Translations under genes and position numbers: made by a program
Origin: Diphasiastrum complanatum
Taxonomy: Eukaryota; Streptophyta; Lycopodiopsida; Lycopodiales; Lycopodiaceae
Reading direction: 5' to 3'
Length of the DNA: 64,000 bases
Assembly: GCA_029204225.1 (NCBI GenBank)
Contig: CM055109.1
Span: 29,512,361-29,576,360, forward strand
In this document: positions 56,420 to 64,000 of the stretch, piece by piece
How the letters are laid out: the number at the start of each line of letters is the position of its first letter
Position numbering within the stretch: the stretch's first letter is position 1
The notes under the pieces: model-generated
Seen by the model: only the letters and a program-made list of their open reading frames with translations
Databases searched by the model: none
Told to the model about the DNA's origin: nothing

Positions 56420-56535
56420 TTTTTCTTTACTATTTTGAAGATGTTTCATATGCTCCCATTGATAGCACTTACTTGACATGTACCTTTTTCCCTAGTATGC
56501 CTTTTGGCATGGAAAGAACTTAGATAAAAGCTCTC

Positions 56536-56578
<43 letters not shown>

Positions 56579-59500
56579 CTCTTGTTACCCTACCACACTA
56601 TATGCAACAGAGGCATGGTGTACATGTCTCTCTTCATCAGATTGGGCCAGTATCTTGCGCATTCTTATGTTATCACATATGATACGGGTTCTAATGACAA
56701 CTCCCGGCATAGAGATGTGAGATGGCGTACCCTTTAGATTGCTCGCGGGATCACTGACATGAGGAGACACACACTTCACAGATGACCTAGACAACATCAT
56801 CAGCACACATTATCCCCAGCTGCAGTCTCCATTACAACATTCTTCTTGATGATTCTATGATGGGCACATCATGCACACCATCACAACCATCATAGTTACA
56901 TTTTGTCATTTGCAGTTACTAGCAGTTAGCAGATATTGGTAGCTACTGATTAGTTGTTTTAGTAGTTACATCTCATATATGTTTTCTTATTGTTATCGGA
57001 GACGTTTTACACGTTCCTATTTGCACCACACACTTGATATGTACTTTTGGTCTACTATACCTTTTGGCATGGAAAAGGACATGCAGAGCTACAAGGAGCA
57101 CTCTATGTACCCACATTGAGGAGAGACTTACTCTTTGTATCGAGGATAGCAAATCTTGGAATACGAGTCATGTTCGAGGGAAACGCATGTAGAATGGTCG
57201 AGCACAGATCGAATAAGCTGCTGAAGTCGCATCAAGACAAGGCAACTTGTATCAAGCGGAAATCATCAATAGCTACAATAGTGTACTGAATGCATCCGAA
57301 AGTTAGAATCATCTTTGGCATAAACGCATGTATCATCTAAATATGAAGAGTCTCTATGACATGAGCAAGAATGAGCTTGTGAATGGTCTTAAAGTTACAA
57401 GTCCAAAATCAGACGTCTGCGAAGCCTGTCAGAAAGGTAAGTAGCATCGAAATCCATTTGTACATGAAGGAAGGAGAGCTAAGGACATCCTAGAATTAGT
57501 TCATACAGATGTTTCTGGACCCATGAAGGTTGACTCCCTTTCGGGATCGAGATACTTCCTCACATTCATAGATGATTTCAGTAGGATGACTATTGTATTT
57601 GCAGAATGACACACCTCCAAGAAACTGCAGATCCTTAGGTCCAACAATGGAGGTGAATATTCGAGCAAAGAATTTTCAAGCTTCTATCAGGAGAGAGGCA
57701 TCGAACATCAATTCACGCCTGCATATACACCACAATACAATGGTGTAGAAAAAAGATGAAACAAAACGCTTATCGAAGGAGCAAAGTGCATGATGGCTCA
57801 AGCACAACTGCCAAGTCGATTTTGGGCTGAAGCAATCGCCATTGCGGTTCATCTGCAAAACCGATCGATAACGACAACAGTGGAGAGCAAGACATCATAC
57901 AAAATGTGGACAGGTGAAAAGCCCGATCTATCATATGTAAGAGTGTTCGGATGTGCAGCCTACATGCACATACCAAAAGAGAAAAGAAGCAAACTGGATG
58001 AAAAGTCGGTATAGACTATCATGGTGGGATATTCGAACGGCTCACATAGACTCTACAATCCAACGTCAAAGAAGGTGGTAATGAGCAAGGATATGAAGTT
58101 CGATGGATCGACATTTCTAGGAGTGAAAGAATCAAATGGCCATGAAGTCTTCTCGAAATTGCCAATCGAAGAGGGAGTTCAAGGCCAAGCGTCGAATTAG
58201 AATGTCGTAAGATGGTGGACAAACCTACCCAACCAAACCTAAATTAAACGGATGTAGCCCCCAAGCTATGGACCAACCAATGCTCAATAGGAAGAGATTT
58301 CAATCCAGCAGCATATAGCTACCATCACCAAATCCAACTCATCCATGGGAGGCCTATGGGTATACTTATACCCTCCAAGGCTCCTCATCTAGGAGTGAAC
58401 TGTGACACCTCACTGGACACATCAGAAGCCTAACTCAGAGATCATCCACTTCCCCTATGAATCAATGTTAGTTCCATAAAAATCCACCATCTAGAGTTTT
58501 TGACCTCTAACCATTTATTATGACTTTAATACCATGAGGGCCCCAACCTCTCATAATCATAATTAATTCACGTGTCGAGGTTGGCCTACTGACCTCCTTA
58601 CAAGATAATAATCTGAGATTAGTCCACATGTGGGCATGACATTCTTCTCCCCTTATTCAACTTTTGTCCTTAGAACTTAAAGTTAGAGAAGTTCCTTCTC
58701 AGGCTAGCTTCCTGTTCCAAAGAGTCATTATCATCTGTGTGACCTCTCCATCGAAGGAAATGCTCGGTAATTATACAGTTATGCCATTGTTTAGCCTTGG
58801 TATTCAAGATCTTTTCAAGTTCAGATCGATTGGAGCTAATGATTCTTCTGACAGGTCCAATCGATCTCCATAACCAAGATGATCCCCCTTCACAAAGACT
58901 TTTTTTAGGTCGACTTACGTGTAATACTAGGTGTACTTGAGTCCCTTCCAGGAGGTCTAATTGGTAAAGCCAAAAATCCTATCCCTTTCAGAATTTTGTA
59001 TGGTCCTCTGTATCTAGTGGACAATTTGTAATGCTTGTCGTTACGCATTAGCTTTGAATCCTTCGAGATTCAAAAACATACCGAATCCCCTTCTTGAAAA
59101 TCTCGAGGCGATCTTTTTAGATTAGCACAATGTTTGTCCCTAACCTGGGCACATTGGACATTCTCATCTGCTATTTGTGCTTTCTTGCATATCGTGCAGG
59201 AAATACACATTGTTCGAGTTTCAACTTAAAATGGGGGATCTAGGTCCAATTGGTACATAAGCATAAACAAACTATAATTGGCAGTCGAATGACTACTACT
59301 ATTATAGGCAAACTCAATCAAGGATAGGTACCTCTCCCAATGAGACTACCATCATGAGAAGTATGCTTATAGCATCTGTTCTTTCAACCACGCACGTTGC
59401 CCTCTCCCAATAGTCAAGTATAAACTAGAATCTGAACTATGATTTGTCAATCACAATTCATCAGATTCTTATTCAATAGTCGATAATAAGAGAGCGTGAA

Positions 59501-62500
59501 TATTACTATTCTTAGAAGACATGTGAGTTGCTCTAGAAAAGTCCGTTCCACCAAGAAAGTTTCAGAATTAACTCACTTTATGATGCCTATAAAGAATTGT
59601 AATCTTCAAAATTTTATTACTCTAGACGTGGCACAACGTGTCATTCCAAAGTTAAGATTCAATCTAGAATGCATTTGGATCCAATTACTCTTAAGTTCTG
59701 ATCTACAATAATTTAAGATTTACCGAAACTTCAATACGTGAAGTTTTGACTTTTGGTCACTTTAATTGTCCAACTCCCTGAGTCTACGAGATAATTTTCT
59801 TTCCAATCGAGAAAAAATTAAAACCAAAAGTTCCTTCATATCCCTTGCACATAGCCCTCTAAATGAGTCTCAAAATGACTCATAATGGTTGTGACTTCTA
59901 AGCAATACATATAAACTACAATATCAATAAATGATGTTACACCATAGATTCAAACATCTAACTCAGAAGTAATGCTCCTGATTCGATTAGTTGTACTTGA
60001 TTTAGAAATATTTGAATGTTTAGCTGTGGGCCCAATTTCAAAACACCACATTCAATATGATTCTAAATCCTTCCTAGGTCAATAAGTATTTCTCATCAAA
60101 ATATCTTATTAACTTGCGAGAAATTGACTCCAAACAATTCTCATCAATATGCCTATGTTTTCTCTAAATGATTCACTACATAGCATATCTCCACAGATCT
60201 TGACTTGCAATATTTCTAGTCGTGTTATGTGAATGTTGATTCTAGTTTTGGTAGTTATCAAATAAGCACACTCACTAACGAACCATAAACCACTTCATCC
60301 ACATTTGCATCCCCCATTGCACTTGCAAATTCATTGCGGCCAAGATGTGTCCCAGCAAGTGAGCTGGTCCAATGCAAATCCGGCATGTAGGCCTCCTTAT
60401 AGGATGAGCCTAAAAGAGGAGCAGGAAGTCAGAAGGATGTTGGAGTAGTATCTCAAGTTGGGATACATCCATCCTAGCCTCTCCTATTTGCTTGTTAAGA
60501 TAAAAGATGGTAGCTTTCGGATGTGTGTTGATTACAGAGGATTGAATAAGATCACTATAACGCACATGATTGATGACCTACTGGATGCGTTGCAAGGTGC
60601 CACAATTTTCAATAAGATGGATCTCGAAAGTGGGTACCATCAATCACGGATTCGAGATGAAGATGTCCAGAAGACGGCCTTCCGAACCCGTTTTGAAAAT
60701 TATATGTTTTTGGTTATGTCATTTGGGCTAATCAGTGCACTAGCCACATTCACGATGCTCATGAACGGTGTCTCGCATGACTATATATATGGGCAAGTCT
60801 ATCTTCAATTTTATTGATGATGTATTGGTCTATAATAAGGTGGTAGTGGAGCATGAGATTCATCTCCGGACCATATTTGGCAAGTTACAAGCTTCTATCT
60901 TGTATGCCAATATCAAAAGACCGAGTTGTGTAAGACTTGTGTCAAGTATTTCACATATTGACAACTTTGGGCATGGGCATTTTTTCGGCTGCTGACCCAG
61001 GGAAGGTGGTTCTATTTAAGAATGGCCAAGGCCTAGCAATATATGCCAATTACAATCTTTTTTGGGCTTTTGTAAGTTCTACCAATGGTTTGTTAAGAAC
61101 TATCCTGCATAGTTGCTCCTTGAATGGACCAATTATGGAACAATAACATTATACTTCGGTGGGATGCTGAAGTTCAGCACAGTTTTCAGAACTTGAAGGA
61201 GGAAGTGGCCACATCTCCAGTTCCCAAAATTGTTGATACCCAAAAACCGTTTGACCTAGAGACAGATGCAAGTGGCATTGTCATAGGTGTAGTGTTGAGG
61301 CAAGAGGGTAGAACAATAGCTTTTGAGGGTAAAAAGTTGACACCATCTCAACAAAGATATCCCACACACAAGCAAGAGTTGGATGCAGTCATACATGCGC
61401 TCAATTTCGGCAACATTATTTGTACAATGCCGAGTTTTATGTGTACACAAACCACCATACTTTAAAGTATTTTTGCACTCGGCCAAATTTAAAGGGCCAC
61501 CAAGCTCAGCAGGCCAAGCAAGAATTTCATTTGGAAAGTCGCTTTCAAAGAGGGAAGGAAAATGTGGTCACTGATGCACTATCACGGATACTGCATCAAA
61601 TCAACTTTACTAAAGTTGACAATGATCTCATGGAGGAGATCAAGAGGGCACAACAAACGGACCCACATTGTTAGCGTGTGTGGCCTTATGTGCACAAGAT
61701 AGTTGACCAAACGGAAGAGTCAGCTTAGCATGCACTTTTGTAGAGGAACACACTGGTACGTATCTAACATACACCATGAAGGAAGGTATGTTGTAAAATG
61801 GAAAGGTGTTCGTGCCAGACGTGAAGGATCTTCGTCGTAAGATACTTCTTGAATGCCATGATAGTCCCTGCACATGATGGCACCTTGGTATTGATAAGAA
61901 CAATGAGCCTGTAAGAAGGCATTATTTGGCCACAACTGCAACAAGACGTAAGAGAGAACATCCAGCATCGCACGACTTGTTAGGTGAACAAGGCCAAGAG
62001 AGTAAGTCCTCCGAGCTTGCTACATCCATTTGAGATACCTACGGGAAGGTGAAAAGCATCTCTATGGATTTTACTGTTGGTCTACTTAGGACCTAAGCCA
62101 AGATGGCCCATTTCGTCGCAATGACCAAGAAGGTCATAAGATGCGTCCACAGGATTGAACCCTTTTGAGCTCAACTATGGTGATAGGCCAGCTAGCCCAG
62201 CTACCATAGAGATTCCACTGAAGGTGCCTAGCACTACGGAGTTTTTAACCCAAATGCAGCAGAGGCTAGAGATGGCACGAGCTAACCTGTCTAAGACAGT
62301 GGCTCGGGCAGAAAGCTATACTTGTGAGACCTGCACTTATCGGGTATATCTATGTATATCTCATTCATTTCGGCTCAATTTATAGTAGTTGGAAGTGTTA
62401 AGAGACATTTCATACACTCCCACTGATACCACATAGTTGATGTAGCTTTTTCTCATCTTATATGCCTTTTGGCATGGAAATGACATTCTTTCTTCTTTCT

Positions 62501-63652
62501 TTCTCTATCGTCTCTGTCACGTCCTTGTGTTAGCTTGACCGCGTATGTGGTTAAGACTCGCCAAGGACCAGTATTGATGACTATTTACTAGGGGCAGTAC
62601 CCGCTAGCCAAAATGGGTTTAAATGGAAGGGGCCTTCTCCCTAGATAATCGTCATTTCTTGGACATCATCTTAATTTCTTTCTATGTTTTGTAAGATTTG
62701 CTGTCATGCCTCTCAAATTTCTGCTCCAAAGTTTCCCACCTTTTCAAAATTGGCTTTTTTATAATTAAAAAAATTGCCTTCTCAGGCAGTTCAGAAGTGG
62801 AGAATCAGAAAATTGATTGCAGATAGATCGGACAATCAATTGCAGTCACTTAGAAAAGATAGAAATCAGCCTAAACCCTCAAATCTATTCAAATCCAATG
62901 AACAAGTTCAAATTGAAATCATAGTTAACATCTCAATAAATCAGAAACTCTGTGAATCTGCTCTAATATACACATTCTATAGCAATGAAAACAAAGAAAA
63001 CTGAGGGATGCACATTTGAAATGCCTAAATAAGGACGCTCAATGATAGGAATGGAAAAAGAGACGATTTCATCAATAAAACTTTTGTGTGCTCCACAAGC
63101 TTAGTACTCGCCTCAGACTATCATGAGGCTCCTCCAGAAAGTCAAGCATAAGTTTCTGACTAGCTTTCTTTCCTGAAAACTCCTTTCCTGCATTATTTAA
63201 CCCATAGTCATGATCATCCCATGTACCAATGACCTGCAAATGCCAGGAATGCATCAACAATTGCACGTCACACAGAAAAACTTGAGGCCATAAACACTAC
63301 AAAATCCATGCTAGCTGCAATTATGTTCCACACATGCACCCCATGTTCTTTCAGCAGAAACTGGAACAAAACTTATCTATTACAAGCATATTGTACTCTT
63401 TCACCTGGGCTGTTTTCTTCAATTCCAGATATCCAGGTATATTCCTTGCTTCATTGTACATTTTGGCCATTTCTTCCTCTGTTGCTGGAATAAACCGAGG
63501 CACATTTTTCCATGGCCCAGCAGTCCGCTCCTTACCGAAAAACTTCATTGGCCGCTTTGAATCAGCATAAATATTGTCACCAAGCCAGATAAATAGCTGA
63601 GGTCTAAAGTCTAGTATTGCTGTCCAGATGGGCTGTCGAAACCATTTGGAAC
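49479..63652 (-). CDS. PhoD-like metallophosphatase, multi-exon, 5' part outside window
   Basis: Seven exons join in phase: 63,652-63,405; 63,233-63,112; 55,512-55,452; 54,499-54,359; 50,597-50,490; 50,152-49,924; 49,738-49,479. They give about 389 codons ending in TAA. PhoD-family metal-binding motifs are all present: [24 protein letters not shown] and [11 protein letters not shown]. The conserved LLDTRYHRD and [14 protein letters not shown] blocks are also seen. PhoD-like enzymes hydrolyse phosphate esters using a metal centre. The C-terminus has a hydrophobic stretch ([11 protein letters not shown]) that may anchor the protein in a membrane. The N-terminus (signal peptide and first exons) lies mostly beyond 64,000. 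The coding sequence shows no stop or frameshift, unlike all neighbouring retroelements, so the gene is probably functional. Exact substrate unknown. Confidence 0.88.
49924..50152 (-). CDS. PhoD-like exon with SGDVHFGEI
   Basis: The exon is 229 nt, from acceptor TTGCAG to donor TATG^GTAACT. It encodes [20 protein letters not shown], the last metal-binding block, then [15 protein letters not shown] and CRYKSCVYG. Confidence 0.92.
50490..50597 (-). CDS. PhoD-like exon with [15 protein letters not shown]
   Basis: The exon is 108 nt, from acceptor ATGTAG to donor AAG^GTAAGC. It encodes [20 protein letters not shown] then [16 protein letters not shown] in phase with both neighbours. Confidence 0.9.
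51205..51660 (+). repeat. polypurine tract and 3' LTR start with embedded inverted repeat
   Basis: TTGAGGAGGGAGAGAG (about 51,200-51,215) precedes TGTTAGGATCCAACA (51,216), a plus-strand retroelement end. Within the LTR-like sequence a 22-bp inverted repeat TGTATTCTTGGGTCAGTAGG(GG) occurs at 51,511-51,532, with its complement at 51,637-51,658. The right end of the LTR was not found. Confidence 0.55.
51932..51980. repeat. GT-rich run followed by 23-bp G tract
   Basis: GTGTGT with a TTT and GCGCGC interruption leads into a guanine run broken once by C (51,958-51,980). G tracts like this are prone to length error and can form quadruplexes. Confidence 0.9.
52030..52225 (-). pseudogene. copia RNase H scrap
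   Basis: Minus-strand frames give [10 protein letters not shown], then after a frame change [20 protein letters not shown] and REK, the C-terminal copia RNase H block. It abuts the end of the gypsy fusion ORF at about 52,225. Confidence 0.65.
52209..53081 (-). CDS. gypsy gag-integrase fusion ORF, 290 codons, open
   Basis: Residues 1 to about 95 resemble a gypsy gag N-terminus ([40 protein letters not shown]). They run in frame into an integrase core piece with the catalytic-Glu block ([20 protein letters not shown]). The C-terminal domain then follows ([50 protein letters not shown]) and a chromodomain-like tail ([19 protein letters not shown]). Protease, RT, RNase H and the first two integrase Asp are absent. 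Internal deletions have kept the frame. The last few residues come from the adjoining copia scrap. Confidence 0.7.
   Translation of the reverse strand: MANDNANAALDGQVPMPTYLQICQSLSQALNEINNKNTLRDQQLEVLLNQVKTLSAPNLGFYPEPFSGEKKEKKPEVVDDWLTQWTGYFNLSAVFHKLETSLSFSSSDHPELDGQTERTNQTMAKQYADLKRSPRDFKVDDWVYLRIPKDSKTMRRGKHYKFSTRYCGPFRIIKKIGSLAYELDLQNKSAAHPLFHVSHLKLSLHEGDVIGSEEDLTHLEDLSLGVPLEPEKVLRTRDKQLRNRSIFECLIRWKGLGQRQVQLAKTFDFGEFLEKLRSSRKMQQLSFTIV
53714..54336 (-). repeat. LTR of truncated gypsy element, 22 bp from exon donor
   Basis: The proposed LTR is bounded by TGATCGCTATAAAGC at 53,714 and ACCATGACA at 54,336 (minus start TGTCATGGTCC). It lies upstream of the gag start of the fusion ORF with an untranslated leader (53,082-53,713) between. 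A second LTR copy was not found. The boundary call rests on TG/CA ends and position. Confidence 0.45.
54359..54499 (-). CDS. PhoD-like exon with LLDTRYHRD
   Basis: The exon is 141 nt, from acceptor CAATAG to donor CAG^GTAAGC. It encodes [34 protein letters not shown] and ends LIASSIQ, matching the central part of PhoD-like proteins. Confidence 0.9.
54500..55451 (-). other. intron of PhoD-like gene, 952 bp
   Basis: The sequence is AT-rich without domains, LTR ends or tandem repeats that I could identify. Confidence 0.75.
55452..55512 (-). CDS. PhoD-like 61-nt exon (GVYTSYLFG)
   Basis: The acceptor is GCTGCAG and the donor AAAG^GTATAA. It encodes [20 protein letters not shown], the conserved block between the WDDHDYG and DTRYHRD regions. 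Its phase matches both neighbours. Confidence 0.85.
56340..56414. repeat. (CT)n microsatellite
   Basis: About 37 CT units. The Ser-Leu ORF over it is an artefact. Confidence 0.98.
56436..56515 (+). repeat. 80-bp module, copy 1
   Basis: This runs from GATGTTTCATATGCTCCCAT to ATGCCTTTTGGCATGGAAA. Copies 2 and 3 are at 56,998-57,075 and 62,401-62,480. The end contains the short hairpin ATGCC-TTTT-GGCAT (56,497-56,510). Confidence 0.75.
56531..56575. repeat. second (CT)n microsatellite
   Basis: About 22 CT units with one CTGT interruption, 15 bases after the first 80-bp module. Confidence 0.97.
56998..57075 (+). repeat. 80-bp module, copy 2
   Basis: It is related to 56,436-56,515, with ACTTGATATGTAC and CCTTTTGGCATGGAAAAG shared. 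The copia fragment begins directly after it. Confidence 0.7.
57060..58202 (+). mobile_element. copia fragment VII, protease end to integrase tail
   Basis: Plus-strand frames give [20 protein letters not shown] (end of protease), [20 protein letters not shown] (zinc His), then [20 protein letters not shown] with the first Asp. A stop follows in place of an expected residue. [14 protein letters not shown] follows, where TDNGGE has become SNNGGE, then [15 protein letters not shown] with a changed Glu block, [31 protein letters not shown] and MSKDMKFDG. It ends at 58,200 where a gypsy LTR starts. Two catalytic positions are lost. Confidence 0.85.
58203..58641 (-). repeat. 3' LTR of gypsy element G (439 bp)
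   Basis: It is bounded by TGTCGTAAGATGG at 58,203 and GGGCATGACA at 58,641. The minus strand has a purine-rich AAGGGGAGAAGAA just upstream of the LTR start TGTCATGCCC. It is inserted directly after copia fragment VII. Confidence 0.65.
58650..59400 (-). pseudogene. gypsy integrase tail with chromodomain (element G)
   Basis: Minus-strand frames give [20 protein letters not shown] (end of integrase core), [18 protein letters not shown], then [20 protein letters not shown] (GPY block). A chromodomain-like [20 protein letters not shown] with RRNFSNFKF ends near 58,655. It resembles the integrase tail at 52.2-52.7 kb (SPRDF, DSK.MR..KHYK.STRY). Stops and frameshifts are present. Chromodomain tails direct some gypsy elements to heterochromatin. 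Confidence 0.8.
59400..60330. other. intron sequence, no domain recognised
   Basis: This lies between two gypsy fragments of opposite strand. It is AT-rich. No LTR ends or pol blocks were identified; it may hold degraded parts of either element. Confidence 0.4.
60458..61000 (+). pseudogene. gypsy reverse transcriptase
   Basis: Plus frames contain [20 protein letters not shown], then [15 protein letters not shown] with the motif A Asp, and [21 protein letters not shown] frame change at about 60,800 leads into [11 protein letters not shown] with the polymerase motif FIDD at 60,810-60,821, then [14 protein letters not shown]. The part after this is poorly conserved. The catalytic Asp pairs are present but the frame is broken. 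Confidence 0.85.
61124..61674 (+). pseudogene. gypsy RNase H
   Basis: The plus frame has [20 protein letters not shown], then [20 protein letters not shown] (catalytic Asp) and [15 protein letters not shown] (Glu). A one-base frame change near 61,408 is followed by [20 protein letters not shown] and [16 protein letters not shown], the conserved C-terminus ending in a stop at 61,674. Confidence 0.85.
61680..62345 (+). pseudogene. gypsy integrase, core deleted
   Basis: Zinc-domain remnants ([14 protein letters not shown] then WHLGI) lie near 61,830-61,890. [13 protein letters not shown] follows and then, after loss of the D,D35E core, [20 protein letters not shown] and [20 protein letters not shown] from the integrase C-terminal region. 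Stops and frame changes are frequent. Confidence 0.7.
62401..62480 (+). repeat. 80-bp module, copy 3
   Basis: It shares CATAC.CTCCCA.TGATA and TATGCCTTTTGGCATGGAAA with copies 1 and 2 and follows gypsy fragment H. Confidence 0.75.
62481..63111 (-). other. intron sequence next to GC donor, no repeat recognised
   Basis: No domain or LTR was seen. This is the exon-proximal, probably original, part of the 7.6 kb intron. Confidence 0.5.
63112..63233 (-). CDS. PhoD-like exon with WDDHDYG motif
   Basis: The acceptor is TTTGCAG. It encodes [20 protein letters not shown] and [14 protein letters not shown]. Ending it at 63,112 with the donor AG^GCGAGT restores the frame into the next exon ([13 protein letters not shown]). 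The nearby GT at 63,107 would shift the frame by one, so a GC-AG intron is inferred. Confidence 0.85.
63405..63652 (-). CDS. PhoD-like exon with LGDNIYAD motif
   Basis: The exon is 248 nt, flanked by AG (acceptor) and GTGAAAG (donor). It encodes [20 protein letters not shown] then [20 protein letters not shown], the first metal-binding block, and ends KTAQ. It begins in the middle of a codon. Confidence 0.9.
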
Positions 63653-63848
63653 CTCATAAGTAAAAACTACTATCTCATACTTTGGCAGAGAACACAAAAC
63701 AATGATAATTAAATAAAAGACAAAGTTTATGACATTGCTAGTTATGTCCTCAAGAAATCTTGCTTTGAAAATTGCACATTAAGCAAAAACAGGATGCAGC
63801 AATGCTAATCTAAAAGCCTTGAACCTGGGAAGTTAAATTATTGAGCAC

Positions 63849-64000
63849 ACAGCTCAAAAAATTCCCTCCAAGGCACATTGGGTCTCAGATTCAAGCATAG
63901 GTCTCCATTGGCACAGGAACTCTTATCCAACTCTGCTATGGCAGAGGATGAAGGCTTATTATTCGTAAGATCAACCAGAGGCAACGATTTTGTTGTGGAG
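63849..64000 (-). CDS. possible upstream exon of PhoD-like gene, partial
   Basis: The minus-strand frame is open from the window edge: SSSAIAELDKSSCANGDLC, then LNLRPNVPWREFFELC. A donor T^GTGCTC at 63,849 would give the correct phase for the next exon at 63,652 by completing a Cys codon. The frame meets a stop 9 bases later if not spliced. Family members have variable N-terminal regions, so similarity cannot confirm it. Confidence 0.45.

Larger units (their letters stand above)
60330..62345 (+). mobile_element. gypsy pol fragment H in intron
   Basis: RT, RNase H and partial integrase follow in order on the plus strand, with no gag, protease or LTR. The integrase catalytic core is deleted between about 62,140 and 62,150, where a DFTVGLLRT block meets a [13 protein letters not shown] block. 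The right end is followed by the third 80-bp module at 62,401. Confidence 0.85.
55513..63111 (-). other. 7.6 kb GC-AG intron of PhoD-like gene
   Basis: The intron lies between the WDDHDYG and GVYTSYLFG exons. It contains two CT microsatellites, three copies of an 80-bp module, a copia fragment (57,060-58,202), a gypsy LTR with integrase tail (58,203-59,400) and a plus-strand gypsy pol fragment (60,330-62,345). Confidence 0.8.

Overview
This window is nuclear DNA from a land plant. It is dominated by old, nested Ty1/copia and Ty3/gypsy LTR retrotransposons. One recognisable host gene is present: a PhoD-like metallophosphatase on the minus strand whose exons lie between 49,479 and 63,652 and continue past the right edge. 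The plant assignment rests on copia elements with a tRNA-Met primer-binding site (complement of TGGTATCAGAGC), gypsy integrases with chromodomain-like tails, plant-type spliced introns and a plant-like PhoD protein. Introns of 3.8 and 7.6 kb filled with transposons suggest a large, repeat-rich genome (conifer, fern or lycophyte would fit); this is inference, and the species cannot be named from the sequence.

Layout. 1-9.5 kb: at least six copia fragments in both orientations, most lacking reverse transcriptase or the integrase core. 9.5-17.6 kb: copia element A (minus) with both LTRs, a primer-binding site and a polypurine tract. Its right LTR (16,919-17,565) is intact and its left LTR is split by a 2.8 kb AT-rich segment. 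In A, reverse transcriptase has been replaced by an unrelated 260-codon ORF. 17.6-19.1 kb: the gag half of another copia element (B). 19-25 kb: low-content DNA with long GA, GT/GA and AC microsatellites, an LTR pair member and a striking 46-bp-arm foldback. 25-28.3 kb: gene-like minus-strand sequence of unknown family with a Cys-rich segment and three copies of a 20-residue motif (YFxWL...D(S/T)K..F..W). 28.9-33.9 kb: A-rich degenerate repeats and gypsy/copia debris. 33.9-37.8 kb: element D, a relative of A, embedded in a plus-strand gypsy element (33.4-40.05 kb). 40.1-45.5 kb: copia element C (plus), with all domains in order but many stops. 45.5-48 kb: a gypsy integrase scrap, an LTR element (F) and a possible small DNA transposon.

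48-64 kb: the PhoD-like gene. Seven coding exons could be joined with consistent phase, including one apparent GC-AG intron of 7.6 kb. The introns hold a truncated gypsy element whose only LTR stops about 22 bp from a splice donor and whose ORF joins a gag start to an integrase tail; a copia protease-integrase fragment; a minus-strand chromodomain gypsy element with an LTR; and a plus-strand gypsy pol fragment. All retroelement coding regions are broken except the 531-codon gag-protease ORF of D, the A-family replacement ORF and the gag-integrase fusion ORF. No CRISPR array, rRNA or intact tRNA gene was seen.
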